Part shown: positions 1-9,480 of the stretch, piece by piece
Position numbering within the stretch: the first letter of the stretch is position 1
Layout of the letters: each line of letters starts with the position of its first letter
From: Bacteroidota bacterium
Lineage (GTDB): Bacteria > Bacteroidota > Bacteroidia > Flavobacteriales_D > Crocinitomicaceae
Length of the DNA: 64,000 bases
Assembly: GCA_024280155.1 (NCBI GenBank)
Contig: JAJRQQ010000031.1
Coordinates: 1-64,000, forward strand
Reading direction: 5' to 3'
Notes under the pieces: generated by a model
The model's database searches: none
What the model was told of the DNA's origin: nothing
The model's input: only the letters and a program-made list of their open reading frames with translations
Position numbers and translations under genes: made by a program

Positions 1-924
1 AAGACCTTCAACACCTTCTAAATGATTAATTAATTTTAAACCGTCATCTAAACCTAATACAAAAGTTGTTGTAGCTAGCGCATCTGCAAGTTCTGCATCT
101 CTACACAATATGGTAACACTAGCTAGACCAGTAACCGGCCAGCCAGTTTTCGGGTTTATTATATGGCAATAACGTTTTCCATTTATAACGACATATTTCT
201 CATAATTTCCAGATGTAACTACCGCCATATTATCAACATCTAACCAAAGTGTTGTTTTGTTTTTATCTAAAGGATCAACAATTCCAATTGACCAAAGTTT
301 ATTATTTTGTTTTTTGCCCCAAGCTATTAAGTCACCACCAGCGTTTATCACTCCAGACTTAATATTATAACCTAACATTATTTGTTTGGCTTTATTTGCT
401 GCATATCCTTTCCCTATAGATCCAAAGCCTATTTTCATTCCTTTTTTTGATAAAAATACAGAGGTATCTGATTTGTCTAAAATAATGTTTTTATAGTTGA
501 TTTTTGAAATTGATTTTTGAATTTCATCCTCAGTTGGTATATTGGCAATAGTATCCGAAAAGTTCCAGATTTTATCTATTGAAGCAAATGAAATATCAAA
601 ATAACCGTTAGAAATTTCACTCACTTTTAAACTTCTTTCAATTAAAGAAAACAACTCATAAGAGACATTAACAGGTTTTACTCCTGCCATTGAATTTATT
701 TTAGATGTTTCTGAGTCACTATCCCAAGAAGATATTAGTTTCTCTATCCTTATAACTTCTCTTATTGAGGCACCAACCGATTTCTTTGCAATTTCATAAT
801 CACTATGCAAAGCTGTAAACTTAAATGCAGACCCCATTAATACGGTGTCTTTAGTGTATAGTTTCTGACTAAAAATAGCGGTAGATAAGCTAATGAAAAG
901 AAGGAAGAAGAAGGTCTTTATCAT
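1..924 (-). CDS. apbE: FAD:protein FMN transferase (ApbE family), 3' end outside window
   Basis: The 308 codons present begin with an ATG at 924 and run off the left edge, so the C-terminus is missing. A hydrophobic signal peptide (about residues 1-18) suggests export. Family motifs are visible in order: SSWDSDSETSKIN, GFGSIGKGYAAN, INAGGDL and HIINPKTGWPV, then an Asp/Thr-containing stretch RDAELADALATT that fits the Mg2+/FAD site. ApbE proteins hydrolyse FAD and attach FMN covalently to Thr/Ser of extracytoplasmic redox proteins. The ATG shares one base with the TAA stop of the thioredoxin-like gene upstream (TAATG), so the two are translationally coupled. The flavinylation target is not visible in this window. 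Confidence 0.9.
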   Translation of the reverse strand, partial: MIKTFFFLLFISLSTAIFSQKLYTKDTVLMGSAFKFTALHSDYEIAKKSVGASIREVIRIEKLISSWDSDSETSKINSMAGVKPVNVSYELFSLIERSLKVSEISNGYFDISFASIDKIWNFSDTIANIPTEDEIQKSISKINYKNIILDKSDTSVFLSKKGMKIGFGSIGKGYAANKAKQIMLGYNIKSGVINAGGDLIAWGKKQNNKLWSIGIVDPLDKNKTTLWLDVDNMAVVTSGNYEKYVVINGKRYCHIINPKTGWPVTGLASVTILCRDAELADALATTTFVLGLDDGLKLINHLEGVEGL

Positions 925-1391
925 TATTCAATAATTTCTTTTATATTATTAATATAGTCAGAAGTTGAATTTAATGGATGATTCATATTTCCTAAGACTT
1001 CACCTTTGGAATCAACTATAACTACATTTGGAAACATTCCTTTTTTATTATATTTATCTGCTAATTTATCATTATGATTTTGTTGTTCTTTAGAGAGAGC
1101 ATTTTTCTTTCTTGCAGGAAAATCAACCTTTAATAATACAAGGTTTTTTTTAGCATAATTCTTAAACTCTTCTGTTTGAAAAAGCGTTTTATCTATACGC
1201 ATACAGTTTGCACACCAATCAGAACCGGAAAAATTCATTAATATTTTTTTATCCTGCTTTTCTGCCTGCGCTTTGGCCTGTTCAAAATTAGTCAGCCAAT
1301 TTAATTCTGATTCAACTTCGGTAAAACTTGAATTAATTGTGAATATAATTCCTAAAACAAGTAGGACGGAAATAATTTTATTTTTTTTCAT
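924..1391 (-). CDS. Exported thioredoxin-like protein with WCANC motif
   Basis: A 155-residue protein. The start at 1391 is preferred because it gives a clean signal peptide (MKKNKIISVLLVLGIIFTIN) and lies two bases after the stop of the upstream gene; an upstream in-frame ATG at 1436 would run back into that gene. The mature part has a thioredoxin fold of the Thioredoxin_7/DUF255-like type. Its redox motif WCANC sits at about residues 60-64 and a cis-Pro-like FPNVVIVDSKG segment follows. It probably reduces or isomerises disulfides, or serves cytochrome maturation, in the periplasm. It sits between a dihaem lipoprotein and apbE in a tightly packed operon. The specific partner is not known. 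Confidence 0.82.
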   Translation of the reverse strand: MKKNKIISVLLVLGIIFTINSSFTEVESELNWLTNFEQAKAQAEKQDKKILMNFSGSDWCANCMRIDKTLFQTEEFKNYAKKNLVLLKVDFPARKKNALSKEQQNHNDKLADKYNKKGMFPNVVIVDSKGEVLGNMNHPLNSTSDYINNIKEIIE

Positions 1392-1393
1392 AA

Positions 1394-1858
1394 TTACCAA
1401 TTTATATTTAAAGTACTTGTAGTAGCACCATGACATAAGCTACATTGTCCAACAGATATTTTTGATTTCATATATTTTATGTCGTTGTTTTGATTTCGGA
1501 GACCAACCAAATAAGGAGTTTGATAGTTTATTTCATTTGTTGTATAAAAATTACCTTTTTGATCAACTTCAATTTTATGTACAGGAGGGTTTATTGTGTC
1601 ATAATATAATTCAATTGTTGCCATATAATAATTGCCTTTAGTTGAACCGGCTAGGGTAAACCAGCCTTCTCCATGTCCGGCTGAATGGTGACATTCCATA
1701 CAGTTTTGTCCAAAGTAATGACTTTCATCTTCTGAAGAATTTGAAATGGTTGTTTCATTTTCGGGTATAAATGCTTTGTCGCAAGAACTAACAAAAGTTG
1801 CTGTAACAAATAACAACATATAGGCTATATAATTAATTGTAATTAAGTTTCGTTTCAT
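1394..1858 (-). CDS. Dihaem c-type cytochrome-like lipoprotein
   Basis: A 154-residue protein with an N-terminal hydrophobic segment ending in a lipobox-like FVSSC at about residues 22-26, so it is probably a lipoprotein. Two CxxCH haem c motifs are seen, CMECH at about 53-57 and CSLCH near the C-terminus. The sequence between them is not a recognised cytochrome fold to me. It is likely an outer-membrane or periplasmic electron carrier or sensor. It lies downstream of the Cus efflux genes and directly upstream of the thioredoxin-like gene (gap of two bases), so it is probably co-transcribed with both. No family name is assigned with confidence. Confidence 0.72.
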   Translation of the reverse strand: MKRNLITINYIAYMLLFVTATFVSSCDKAFIPENETTISNSSEDESHYFGQNCMECHHSAGHGEGWFTLAGSTKGNYYMATIELYYDTINPPVHKIEVDQKGNFYTTNEINYQTPYLVGLRNQNNDIKYMKSKISVGQCSLCHGATTSTLNINW

Positions 1859-1885
1859 AATTTATCTACATTCAAATTCCGTTCC

Positions 1886-3037
1886 TTATTCATTTATCAT
1901 ATTAAACGCTCCTTTGGTTAAAAAGGTTGGTAATTTTTCAATTAAATTTTCATTTAAAATTTCAATCATTCCATTTTGCTGATTTCCAATGGTTAACTTT
2001 ATTTTTTCAAAAACATATTCGTTATTATCTTCCTTAACGAGTACTAAAGCATAATATGAATCTTCTATATTAACAATTGTACTTTCTGATAATGAATTCC
2101 CAAGTTTACTTTTTGTTAGAACTTCTGCCTCAATATACATTCCAGGGGTAAACAAATTAGTCTCATTTTCATCTTCAAGATGACAATGGACATTAATTAG
2201 TCTAGTTTCTTTATCAATTACTTTGTTGATTAAATAAATTTTAGCCTTATAAACTGTGGTATTATTTTGTAATTTAAAATTAACCATTTGTCCTATGCTT
2301 ACTTTAGACAGGTCTTGTTCGTAAATATTCAATTCTATATGGATATGTTCCATGTTAACTATTTTTACAGCGATACTAGAGGGAGTTAAAAACATTCCTT
2401 TAGAAATGTTTACTTTAGTTATGTATCCACTAATAGGGGAGGTTACGTTTATGATTGATTTTAGATTTGAACTCGATAGATTAGTAGGATTAATATTCAT
2501 AAGTTTTAATTTCTTTTTTAGAGCTTCAAAATTTACTAAGACTATTTCGTAGTCTGTTTTTGCTTTTAAAAATATTTTTTGAGAAACTACATTATCCTTC
2601 ACTAGTTCTTGTTGTCTTTCAAAATCCAATTTTAAGTATTCTAACTCATTTTTAAACTCTAAAAAGTTTTTTTGAATTTCAATAAAATCAGGATTTTCAA
2701 GTGTAAAAAGCGTTTGACCTTTTTTTATTTTTTGACCTTCTATCAAAGATAAAGTTTTTACATAGCCACCAAAGTAAGCACATACAGAAGCTTGGTTTTC
2801 TGGTTGAACACCTATTTCTCCATTGGTTTTTATAACTTCTGAAAACTGTTGTTGACTCATTTTTCCTAGTTGCATATTACTCGATTCAAACTGAGATTTG
2901 GTTACAGTTATATAATCCAGATTTTTGCTAGATTTATTTTCATCTATATTTGTAGCAGATAATTCTGTTTCATTTCCACTGCAAGAGACAAGAATACTTA
3001 CTGTTACGAATGATATCAATTTTAATATATTTTTCAT
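1886..3037 (-). CDS. cusB: RND efflux periplasmic adaptor (CusB/HlyD family lipoprotein)
   Basis: A 383-residue membrane fusion protein. It has a lipoprotein signal (ILVSCSGN) and a barrel-sandwich/lipoyl-like half around VCAYFGGYVKTLSLIEGQ. A coiled-coil hairpin follows (about residues 115-185, rich in Glu/Leu/Lys), then the second lipoyl half TSPISGYITKVNISKG and beta-barrel segments. It would bridge the inner-membrane CusA pump and the TolC channel for export of Cu+/Ag+ or related divalent cations. The gene starts four bases after the end of the TolC portion of the upstream fused gene, supporting one operon. Metal specificity cannot be read from the sequence. The symbol is by family only. 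Confidence 0.87.
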   Translation of the reverse strand: MKNILKLISFVTVSILVSCSGNETELSATNIDENKSSKNLDYITVTKSQFESSNMQLGKMSQQQFSEVIKTNGEIGVQPENQASVCAYFGGYVKTLSLIEGQKIKKGQTLFTLENPDFIEIQKNFLEFKNELEYLKLDFERQQELVKDNVVSQKIFLKAKTDYEIVLVNFEALKKKLKLMNINPTNLSSSNLKSIINVTSPISGYITKVNISKGMFLTPSSIAVKIVNMEHIHIELNIYEQDLSKVSIGQMVNFKLQNNTTVYKAKIYLINKVIDKETRLINVHCHLEDENETNLFTPGMYIEAEVLTKSKLGNSLSESTIVNIEDSYYALVLVKEDNNEYVFEKIKLTIGNQQNGMIEILNENLIEKLPTFLTKGAFNMINE

Positions 3038-3041
3038 TTTA

Positions 3042-3842
3042 TTATTTTATTAAGTAGTTTATTTCAAGAGCAGTTAAGTTATATAAGTACATACTTTTTA
3101 AGTAACTAGTTTTTAAAGTCATTGCATTGTCGAGTAAATAAGCATAATGTAAAAAATCTATATTGCCTGCTTTATATGATTTATTTGCATTGATAATTGT
3201 TTCATTAGCCAATTCTTTTCCAAATAAATCATAAGTTTCAATCTCATTTTTATTCATTTCTAATTCAGATAATAATATTTTATATGTACTTGTAAGCTGA
3301 TTTATATAATCTTTGTATTGACTATCCTTCATTAGTAGTTCTGTTTTAGATGCGTTAATTTTAGATTTGTCTGATTTGTAAAATAAAGGGATAGCTATTC
3401 CTGCTTGAACTCCCCAGTATCTATTAGGAGAGGCTCCATTATTAACACCTTGAAAAGCCCCTATAGTTATATCTGGCAACAATTGCTGTTTGTTTAATTT
3501 TAGCATCTGTTTTGACTTTTCTATTTCTAACAACTTGTATTTTAACACAGGATTTGAAATAGAGTCTAAGGAATTTACTTCAATTAATTTCAATTCATTG
3601 AGTTTTATGTTGTAAAATGTCTCTCCCTGAATTAAAGTGTTAAATCGAATTAATGATTGACTTAAATTAGTCTTGCTTTTTTCTAGCAGTAGTTTAACTT
3701 CTTTTTGTTTGGTTATAGCTGTAAGTTTCTCCAAATTATTACTTTCTCCTGACTTGTATTTTTTAATTGCATTCAAAGCAAACTTTTGATATATACTATC
3801 TAAATAAGTATAGTTTTCAATTAAGGAATTCCAATATACTAT
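3042..3842 (-). pseudogene. TolC-like C-terminal part of a CusA-TolC fusion, separated by an in-frame TAG
   Basis: This reading frame continues directly after the TAG at 3843-3845 and stays open for 266 codons. It encodes the rest of a TolC/CusC outer-membrane channel: long amphipathic helices (KSKTNLSQSLIRFNTL), a beta segment (WGVQAGIAIPLFYKSDKSKI) and a second helical hairpin. The first ~100 residues of the TolC domain lie upstream of the stop, fused to CusA. Fused CusA-TolC proteins of about 1,440 residues are typical in Bacteroidota, and the combined frame here has 1,441 codons. A TTG at 3776 could in principle start a shorter protein, but it would lack the first part of the channel and a signal peptide. 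It is therefore either a pseudogene part or made by read-through. Confidence 0.8.
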
Positions 3843-6800
3843 CTAGAAGTAAATTTTAGAAACTTCTTTTTTTAACAATGTTTCTTTAATCAGATAGGAT
3901 TGTTCAGATATATTGGTGTTTGTTTTTAAAACACTATTTTGAGCACCATAAACTGTGGGGAATTTGATTGATTGATTTACACCCCAAACATTTAAAGCTA
4001 TATTATTAGGTGCAATATTATTTTGGTCAAAATTGTAATAAACTTCTGTTCTATCTATATCAAAAGCTGTTCCTTCCAGTTGTTTGTTTATTGTTATTTG
4101 ATTTGTTGAAGCCTTTAAAGATTTATTGTTTTCAACAGTTAATTCAATTGCTTTCTCTAGTGAGATTTGATTTTGAGAAAGAACAATATGGCTAGATAGT
4201 AGGAGTAGTACTATAGAACTGCCTATTTTTTTTCCTAATTTAAACCTTGGTTTCTTTATTTTTTTGTCAAATATTGAATATAAAATAGGTAACACAACCA
4301 AAGTTAATAGAGTCGCAGTTATTAACCCACCAATAACTACAGTTGCTAATGGTTTTTGAACTTCTGCACCTGCATTGGTTGAAATTGCCATTGGCAAAAA
4401 ACCTAATGCTGCTGCAGAAGAAGTTAATAAAACAGGTCTTAATCTTTTTCTTGTTCCCACTATAATTCTTCTGTTTATATTTTTTAGACCTTTTTCTTTC
4501 AGTTCTTTAAACTCTTCTATTAATACAATACCATTCAATACTGCAATTCCAAACAAAGCTATAAATCCAACCCCCGCAGAAATACTAAAAGGTAAATCTC
4601 TCATATATAAAAACAAGACACCACCTACTGCCGACAAAGGAATTGCACTATAAATCATTAGTGCTTCTTTTATGGAATTAAAAGCAAAATAGAGTAAGAA
4701 AAATATTAAGATTAAAGCAATAGGTACTGCAATGGTTAATCTTTCTTTAGCTGAGCGTAAATTTTCAAACTGTCCTCCATACTGAACAGAGTAACCAGCA
4801 GGTATTTTAATTTGTGTTTCAACAATATGTTGTACATCTTTTACTACAGATTCCAAATCTCTATTCCTAACATTAACACCTATTACTATTCTACGTTTAG
4901 TGTCATCTCTAGATATTTTAGCAGGACCTTTGGAGTAATTAACTTCTGCAAACTCGCTAAAGGGGAGTTGACTACCATTTGGCAATAAAACAGAAGTTGT
5001 TTTTATACTTTCTAGATCTCTTCTATTTTTATTACCAAATCGTACAACTAAATCAAACTTCTTTTCTCCTTCAAAAACATTTCCTGCTGTTTTTCCTGCA
5101 AAACCCATTGTTAGAATATTGTTTAAGTCCTCAATGTTTAAACCATATTTTGCAATTTTAGCCCTATTATATTTCACTGACATTTGAGGAAGACCAGCTA
5201 CTTTTTCTACGATAATATCAGATGCACCTTCTACATTTTGAATTGCCTGTTCAATTTCTAATGCTTTATTAAATAGAATATCTAAGTCCTCTCCAAAAAT
5301 CTTTATTGCTATATCAGATCTAACTCCTGTTATTAGCTCATTAAATCTCATCTCTATTGGCTGTGTAAATTCGTAATCAATACCAGGGATTTCAAGTAAC
5401 GCTTCTTTAAATTTATCTATTAATCCATCTTTTGTTCCGGCTGTTGTCCAACTAGGTTTTGGTTTTAATTTTACGATAACATCACTTTCTTCCATTGACA
5501 TAGGGTCTGTAGGTACTTCTGCGGCACCTATTCTAGACACAACTTGTTCTACTTCTGGAAATTTTAGTAGAATTTTTTCAATTTCTGTAGTAGTTTCAAT
5601 TGTTTTGGTTAATGATGTTCCTGTTTTAAGTACAGGTTGAATTACTAAATCTCCCTCATCCAATACTGGAACAAATTCCCCTCCCATAGTTGAAAAAAGT
5701 ATTCCTATCCCAATTAATAATGCAACTGAACTACTAAGTATTAACGTCTTTTTTCTCAATGCCCAAATAATAATTGGTTGATATGAATTTTCTAAAAAGG
5801 TTACAAACCTTGTTGATAAATTTCTTTTTCCTGATGTTGGTCTTAAAAATAAAGATGAAACAACAGGAACATAAGTAAAGCACATCAATATAGCGCCTAG
5901 TAAAGCAAAACAAAACACCAAAGCCATTGGAATAAACATCTTACCTTCAACTCCTGAAAGGGAAAGTATTGGAATAAAAACGATTAAAATTATTATTTGA
6001 CCAAATATCGCAGAACGCATCATTTTTGTAGAACCAACAAATGTTATTTGGTCGATATATTCAGCACGTTCTTCTTTTGGTAATTTATTTATAACAAGAG
6101 TCTCAGCTGTTATTTTAAAAGCTATAAATTCGACAATTATAACAGCTCCGTCTATAATTATTCCAAAATCAATTGCACCTAAACTCATTAAATTCGCATC
6201 AACCCCAAAAATATTCATTAAGGAAAGTGCAAACAACATACAAAGTGGTATTACAGAGGCAACAACAAGTCCAGACCTTAAACTTCCAAGTAGTAGTATT
6301 ACAACAAAAAGAACAATTAAAAAACCTAATATTAAATTCTCTGCAATTGTAAAAGTTGTTTTACCTATCAATTCACTTCTTTCTAAAAAAGCATTAATTC
6401 TAACGCCTTTAGGTAAAGACCCTTGAATTTCATCGACTCTTGTTTTTACAGCTTCAATTACTTTTTTAGGGTCAGCTCCTTTTAACATCATTACTTGACC
6501 AAGAACTTTTTCTCCTTGTCCATTTGCTGTTATAGCTCCAAATCTGTTGGCAGCACCATAACCTACTTCCGCAATGTTTTTTATGAAAATAGGAACTCCA
6601 TTTCGGTTGTCAACTACAATATTTTCAATATCTTCTATAGAACCGACCAATCCTTCTCCTCTAATAAAAAAACTTTCATTTCCTTTCTCAATATACCCTC
6701 CTCCGGAAATACTGTTATTTCTTTCTAAGGCATTAAAAATCTGAGTAATAGAAATTTTCATAGCTCTTAACCTTGAAGGGTCGACTGAAACTTCATATTG

Positions 6801-7367
6801 TTTTAAGAAACCACCCCAAGTGTTAACTTCAACCACCCCAGGAATACCAGATAATTGGCGTTTCACTATCCAGTCTTGAATTGTTCTCAGGTCTGTAATA
6901 GAATATTGGTCTTTATATTTAGGGTCAACATCAATAATATATTGATAAATTTCTCCAAGACCGGTAGTTACAGGCCCCATAAAAGGACTTCCAAAACCTG
7001 TTGGTATTTTTTCTTCTGCACTTTTAATTTTTTCAGCTATCAACTGTCTTGGCAAAAAAGTTCCTATCTCGTCATCAAAAACAATAGTTACTACAGATAA
7101 CCCAAACTTTGAAACAGAACGAATTTCTTTAACATTGGGTAAATTTGCCATTTCTAATTCAACAGGAGCAGTTAAAAATTTTTCAACATCTTGTGTTGCT
7201 AAATTTCTTGATGTAGTAATAACTTGAACCTGATTGTTAGTAATGTCAGGAACAGCACCAATAGGTATATTCATTAGTGAATATATCCCGAACCCGACCA
7301 TTACGGAAGTTAATAGTAGTACAATTAACTTATTCTGAATACTAAATTTAATTATCTTATCTATCAT
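3843..7367 (-). CDS. cusA: Heavy-metal efflux RND pump CusA/CzcA, fused to N-terminal part of TolC and cut by TAG
   Basis: 1,174 residues up to the TAG. Residues 1 to about 1040 are a complete HME-RND pump: first TM helix near residues 10-30, the NIPIGAVPDITNNQVQV motif, and the TM4 proton-relay region GAIDFGIIIDGAVI. A second TM block is near 870-1030 (FGIAVLNGIVLIEEF). After about residue 1045 a second export-like segment (SSIVLLLLSSHIVLSQ) leads into a TolC domain. The TolC domain is cut after KKEVSKIYF but resumes in frame. The pump domain itself could still be active alone. It would export monovalent Cu/Ag or divalent Zn/Co/Ni from periplasm or cytoplasm. Located 53 bases after the sensor kinase gene. 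Confidence 0.9.
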   Translation of the reverse strand: MIDKIIKFSIQNKLIVLLLTSVMVGFGIYSLMNIPIGAVPDITNNQVQVITTSRNLATQDVEKFLTAPVELEMANLPNVKEIRSVSKFGLSVVTIVFDDEIGTFLPRQLIAEKIKSAEEKIPTGFGSPFMGPVTTGLGEIYQYIIDVDPKYKDQYSITDLRTIQDWIVKRQLSGIPGVVEVNTWGGFLKQYEVSVDPSRLRAMKISITQIFNALERNNSISGGGYIEKGNESFFIRGEGLVGSIEDIENIVVDNRNGVPIFIKNIAEVGYGAANRFGAITANGQGEKVLGQVMMLKGADPKKVIEAVKTRVDEIQGSLPKGVRINAFLERSELIGKTTFTIAENLILGFLIVLFVVILLLGSLRSGLVVASVIPLCMLFALSLMNIFGVDANLMSLGAIDFGIIIDGAVIIVEFIAFKITAETLVINKLPKEERAEYIDQITFVGSTKMMRSAIFGQIIILIVFIPILSLSGVEGKMFIPMALVFCFALLGAILMCFTYVPVVSSLFLRPTSGKRNLSTRFVTFLENSYQPIIIWALRKKTLILSSSVALLIGIGILFSTMGGEFVPVLDEGDLVIQPVLKTGTSLTKTIETTTEIEKILLKFPEVEQVVSRIGAAEVPTDPMSMEESDVIVKLKPKPSWTTAGTKDGLIDKFKEALLEIPGIDYEFTQPIEMRFNELITGVRSDIAIKIFGEDLDILFNKALEIEQAIQNVEGASDIIVEKVAGLPQMSVKYNRAKIAKYGLNIEDLNNILTMGFAGKTAGNVFEGEKKFDLVVRFGNKNRRDLESIKTTSVLLPNGSQLPFSEFAEVNYSKGPAKISRDDTKRRIVIGVNVRNRDLESVVKDVQHIVETQIKIPAGYSVQYGGQFENLRSAKERLTIAVPIALILIFFLLYFAFNSIKEALMIYSAIPLSAVGGVLFLYMRDLPFSISAGVGFIALFGIAVLNGIVLIEEFKELKEKGLKNINRRIIVGTRKRLRPVLLTSSAAALGFLPMAISTNAGAEVQKPLATVVIGGLITATLLTLVVLPILYSIFDKKIKKPRFKLGKKIGSSIVLLLLSSHIVLSQNQISLEKAIELTVENNKSLKASTNQITINKQLEGTAFDIDRTEVYYNFDQNNIAPNNIALNVWGVNQSIKFPTVYGAQNSVLKTNTNISEQSYLIKETLLKKEVSKIYF

Positions 7368-7420
7368 TTATCAAAGTTTTAACTTACAACAAATGTAGCT
7401 CCGACTGCCTTATATCTCCC

Positions 7421-8149
7421 TTAATTAATCCTTAAGATTTCCTTAAAATTTATTGTAACCTCAGTTCCTTTTCCATACTGACTTGAAATAGTGATATCTG
7501 ATTTTATGGCTTTAGCCGATTTTTTAGCAATAGACAAACCTAAACCACTGCCTTTTATTTGCTTATGATTTAAGGCTTCAGACCTGAAAAAAGGATTATA
7601 AATTAATTCTAAATCTTCTTGTTTTATACCGATACCAAAATCTATGATTTTACAAATCACCTCATTATCGATTAATAATAATTCAACTTTTATTTCTGAA
7701 TTCTCATTAGAATACTTGATTGCATTATCAATTATATTTTCAAGAATTAGGTTAGCATAAAAACTATTTACATTAACAGTATGATTAAAGTTATTAGTAT
7801 CAAATTCAACCTTTAAATTCTTTTCAACCAGAAAAGTGTTTTTTCGCACTAAAATTTGATTTATTACTAAAATTAAAGGAATAGGTATATTTGAATTCAA
7901 ATCTCTATTGTCAAAACGAGCAATTTCAAGCAATTGATCAATTATTTTTGACATACGATCAATTTCAATAAGACTATATTGTATTTTATTTTCGTACTCA
8001 TCTTGTGTCCTAGGCTTTCTTAAAAGAATTTCTAGCGTACCTCTTAATACAGACAATGGTGTTCGTAATTCGTGAGAAGCATCAGAAGTAAATTGTTTTT
8101 CACGATTAATTGTATTTTCGATTCGATCTAATAAATTATTAATTGAACT
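7421..8149 (-). pseudogene. C-terminal (DHp and ATPase) half of sensor histidine kinase, after in-frame TAG
   Basis: The frame after the TAG (8150-8152) remains open for 242 codons plus stop. It starts with SSINNLLDRIENTINREKQF, then the phospho-acceptor motif SDASHELRTPLSV (His conserved), an N-box (ILENIIDNAIKYS), G1 (IIDFGIGIKQEDL) and G2 (GSGLGLSIAKK) motifs. It is a complete HisKA plus HATPase_c core. The only possible internal start that was considered (TTG at 8056) lies after the phospho-acceptor His and would give an inactive piece. The kinase therefore needs read-through of the TAG or is dead. See the partner entry at 8150-8815. Confidence 0.82.
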
Positions 8150-8815
8150 CTAAAGGTCAAATAAAATATCTTTATTTTCAGGCAACTCAACACGTTCATT
8201 TAAATTATTTTTTGTAATTTGATTAGTAGTATTAATAACCGATACAACAGGCATAATACTTCTACCAGCTAAAAAGGATGAAATAAAGAATAATACAATC
8301 AAGATTATAGGAAATAAAATTAATAGCGTAAATTGTAAATTTTTTAAGACCATTAAAGTTGAATCAAGAGACATTGCCGCAACAATGTAAGCTCTAATTT
8401 TTCCGTTTTTTTTGACAGGTATCTGTATTTGGCGTATAATACGGTTGTTTAATTTAGTATTAAAGTGCCCCTCATATATTTCATGATTTTGAAAAGGTAA
8501 TTGGTTTTCTTTTAGATTTGGAGATTTGTCCATTATTTGTCCTGATGCATCAGTAATCTGGATAAATACTGGGTTTACCTGTACCTCTCTATGCTCATTT
8601 TCTTCCCACTCATCTTTATTTATAAAATGAACATTTGTCTCAGTTATTGCAACTTCATTTATATGCTTATTGGCTTCAAATGACAAGTCATTATCTAAAT
8701 TTTGATAAACTGTTTGCTGAACAATAAAATAAACAGTCGTAAATACTACCGCTATGATAATTGCTGTAGCAAGCATAAAACGAGTTGCTATTCTTTTTTT
8801 ATAACTTAAACTCAT
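8150..8815 (-). CDS. N-terminal sensor half of histidine kinase (CusS-like), ends at in-frame TAG
   Basis: 221 residues: TM1 at about 12-32, a periplasmic sensor loop of about 125 residues rich in acidic residues and His (for example ENEHREVQV), TM2 at about 160-180, and a HAMP linker ending DILFDL. It stops at TAG just before the dimerisation helix. Joined in frame with 7421-8149 it makes a normal 464-residue kinase. Its ATG overlaps the TGA stop of the response regulator (ATGA), so both are one transcript. By position it should sense periplasmic metal and control the Cus genes downstream. As it stands, the product without read-through would be a sensor with no catalytic core. Confidence 0.82.
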   Translation of the reverse strand: MSLSYKKRIATRFMLATAIIIAVVFTTVYFIVQQTVYQNLDNDLSFEANKHINEVAITETNVHFINKDEWEENEHREVQVNPVFIQITDASGQIMDKSPNLKENQLPFQNHEIYEGHFNTKLNNRIIRQIQIPVKKNGKIRAYIVAAMSLDSTLMVLKNLQFTLLILFPIILIVLFFISSFLAGRSIMPVVSVINTTNQITKNNLNERVELPENKDILFDL

Positions 8816-9480
8816 AATTCTTTTGCTATGTACCCAACTCCTCTTATGGTTTGTATGTAATTTTCGTCACCTGATAATTTTAATTTTTTTCTAAGTGCAT
8901 TTATATATACATCTATTACTCCAGTATTGTAATCGAAATGAATATCCCATACACTTTCAATTATTCTAGACCTTTTACACACTTTTCCTTTATTTCTAAT
9001 AAGCATTTCAAGTAAAGAAAATTCTTTTTGAGTCAAAGGTATTTCAACATTATTTTTTGTTACCTGATAAGTGTTAAGGTTTAGTTTAATAGATCCTAAT
9101 GTAAGCCCTTCCAACTCTTCTGTATTCGGGCGTAATTGTACCTTTATCCTTTCAAGTAATTCGTCAAAATGAAATGGTTTCTTTATATAATCATTAGCAC
9201 CACTTTGTAATCCTAAAATGGTTTCTTTCATCGTATCTTTTGCCGTAAGAAAAATTACAGGTGTTTTTTTAAATTTTTTTCTAAACTCAGTACAAATTTC
9301 TATACCGCTTTTTTCTGGAAGCATCCAATCCAAAATGAGTATATCATACTCACCAGAAAGAGCCATAATAAGTCCTTCCCCTCCTTCATAGGCAACATCA
9401 ACAACAAAAGACTCTTCTTCTAATCCTTGTTTTAAAAAATTAGCTATACCTATTTCATCCTCAACGATTAAGACCCTCAT
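8812..9480 (-). CDS. OmpR-family response regulator (CusR/CopR-like)
   Basis: 222 residues. The receiver domain (1-120) shows the acidic pair VEDE, the phospho-acceptor Asp in ILDWMLPEKSG, and conserved Thr and Lys in FLTAKD and YIKKPF. A C-terminal winged helix (about 125-222) has LTQKEFSLLEMLIRNKGKV and TIRGVGYIAKEL. It is first in the metal-resistance operon. It overlaps the kinase gene by four bases, and the pump genes follow on the same strand. It likely activates this operon and perhaps itself. The regulator is intact although its kinase is interrupted. Confidence 0.93.
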   Translation of the reverse strand: MRVLIVEDEIGIANFLKQGLEEESFVVDVAYEGGEGLIMALSGEYDILILDWMLPEKSGIEICTEFRKKFKKTPVIFLTAKDTMKETILGLQSGANDYIKKPFHFDELLERIKVQLRPNTEELEGLTLGSIKLNLNTYQVTKNNVEIPLTQKEFSLLEMLIRNKGKVCKRSRIIESVWDIHFDYNTGVIDVYINALRKKLKLSGDENYIQTIRGVGYIAKEL

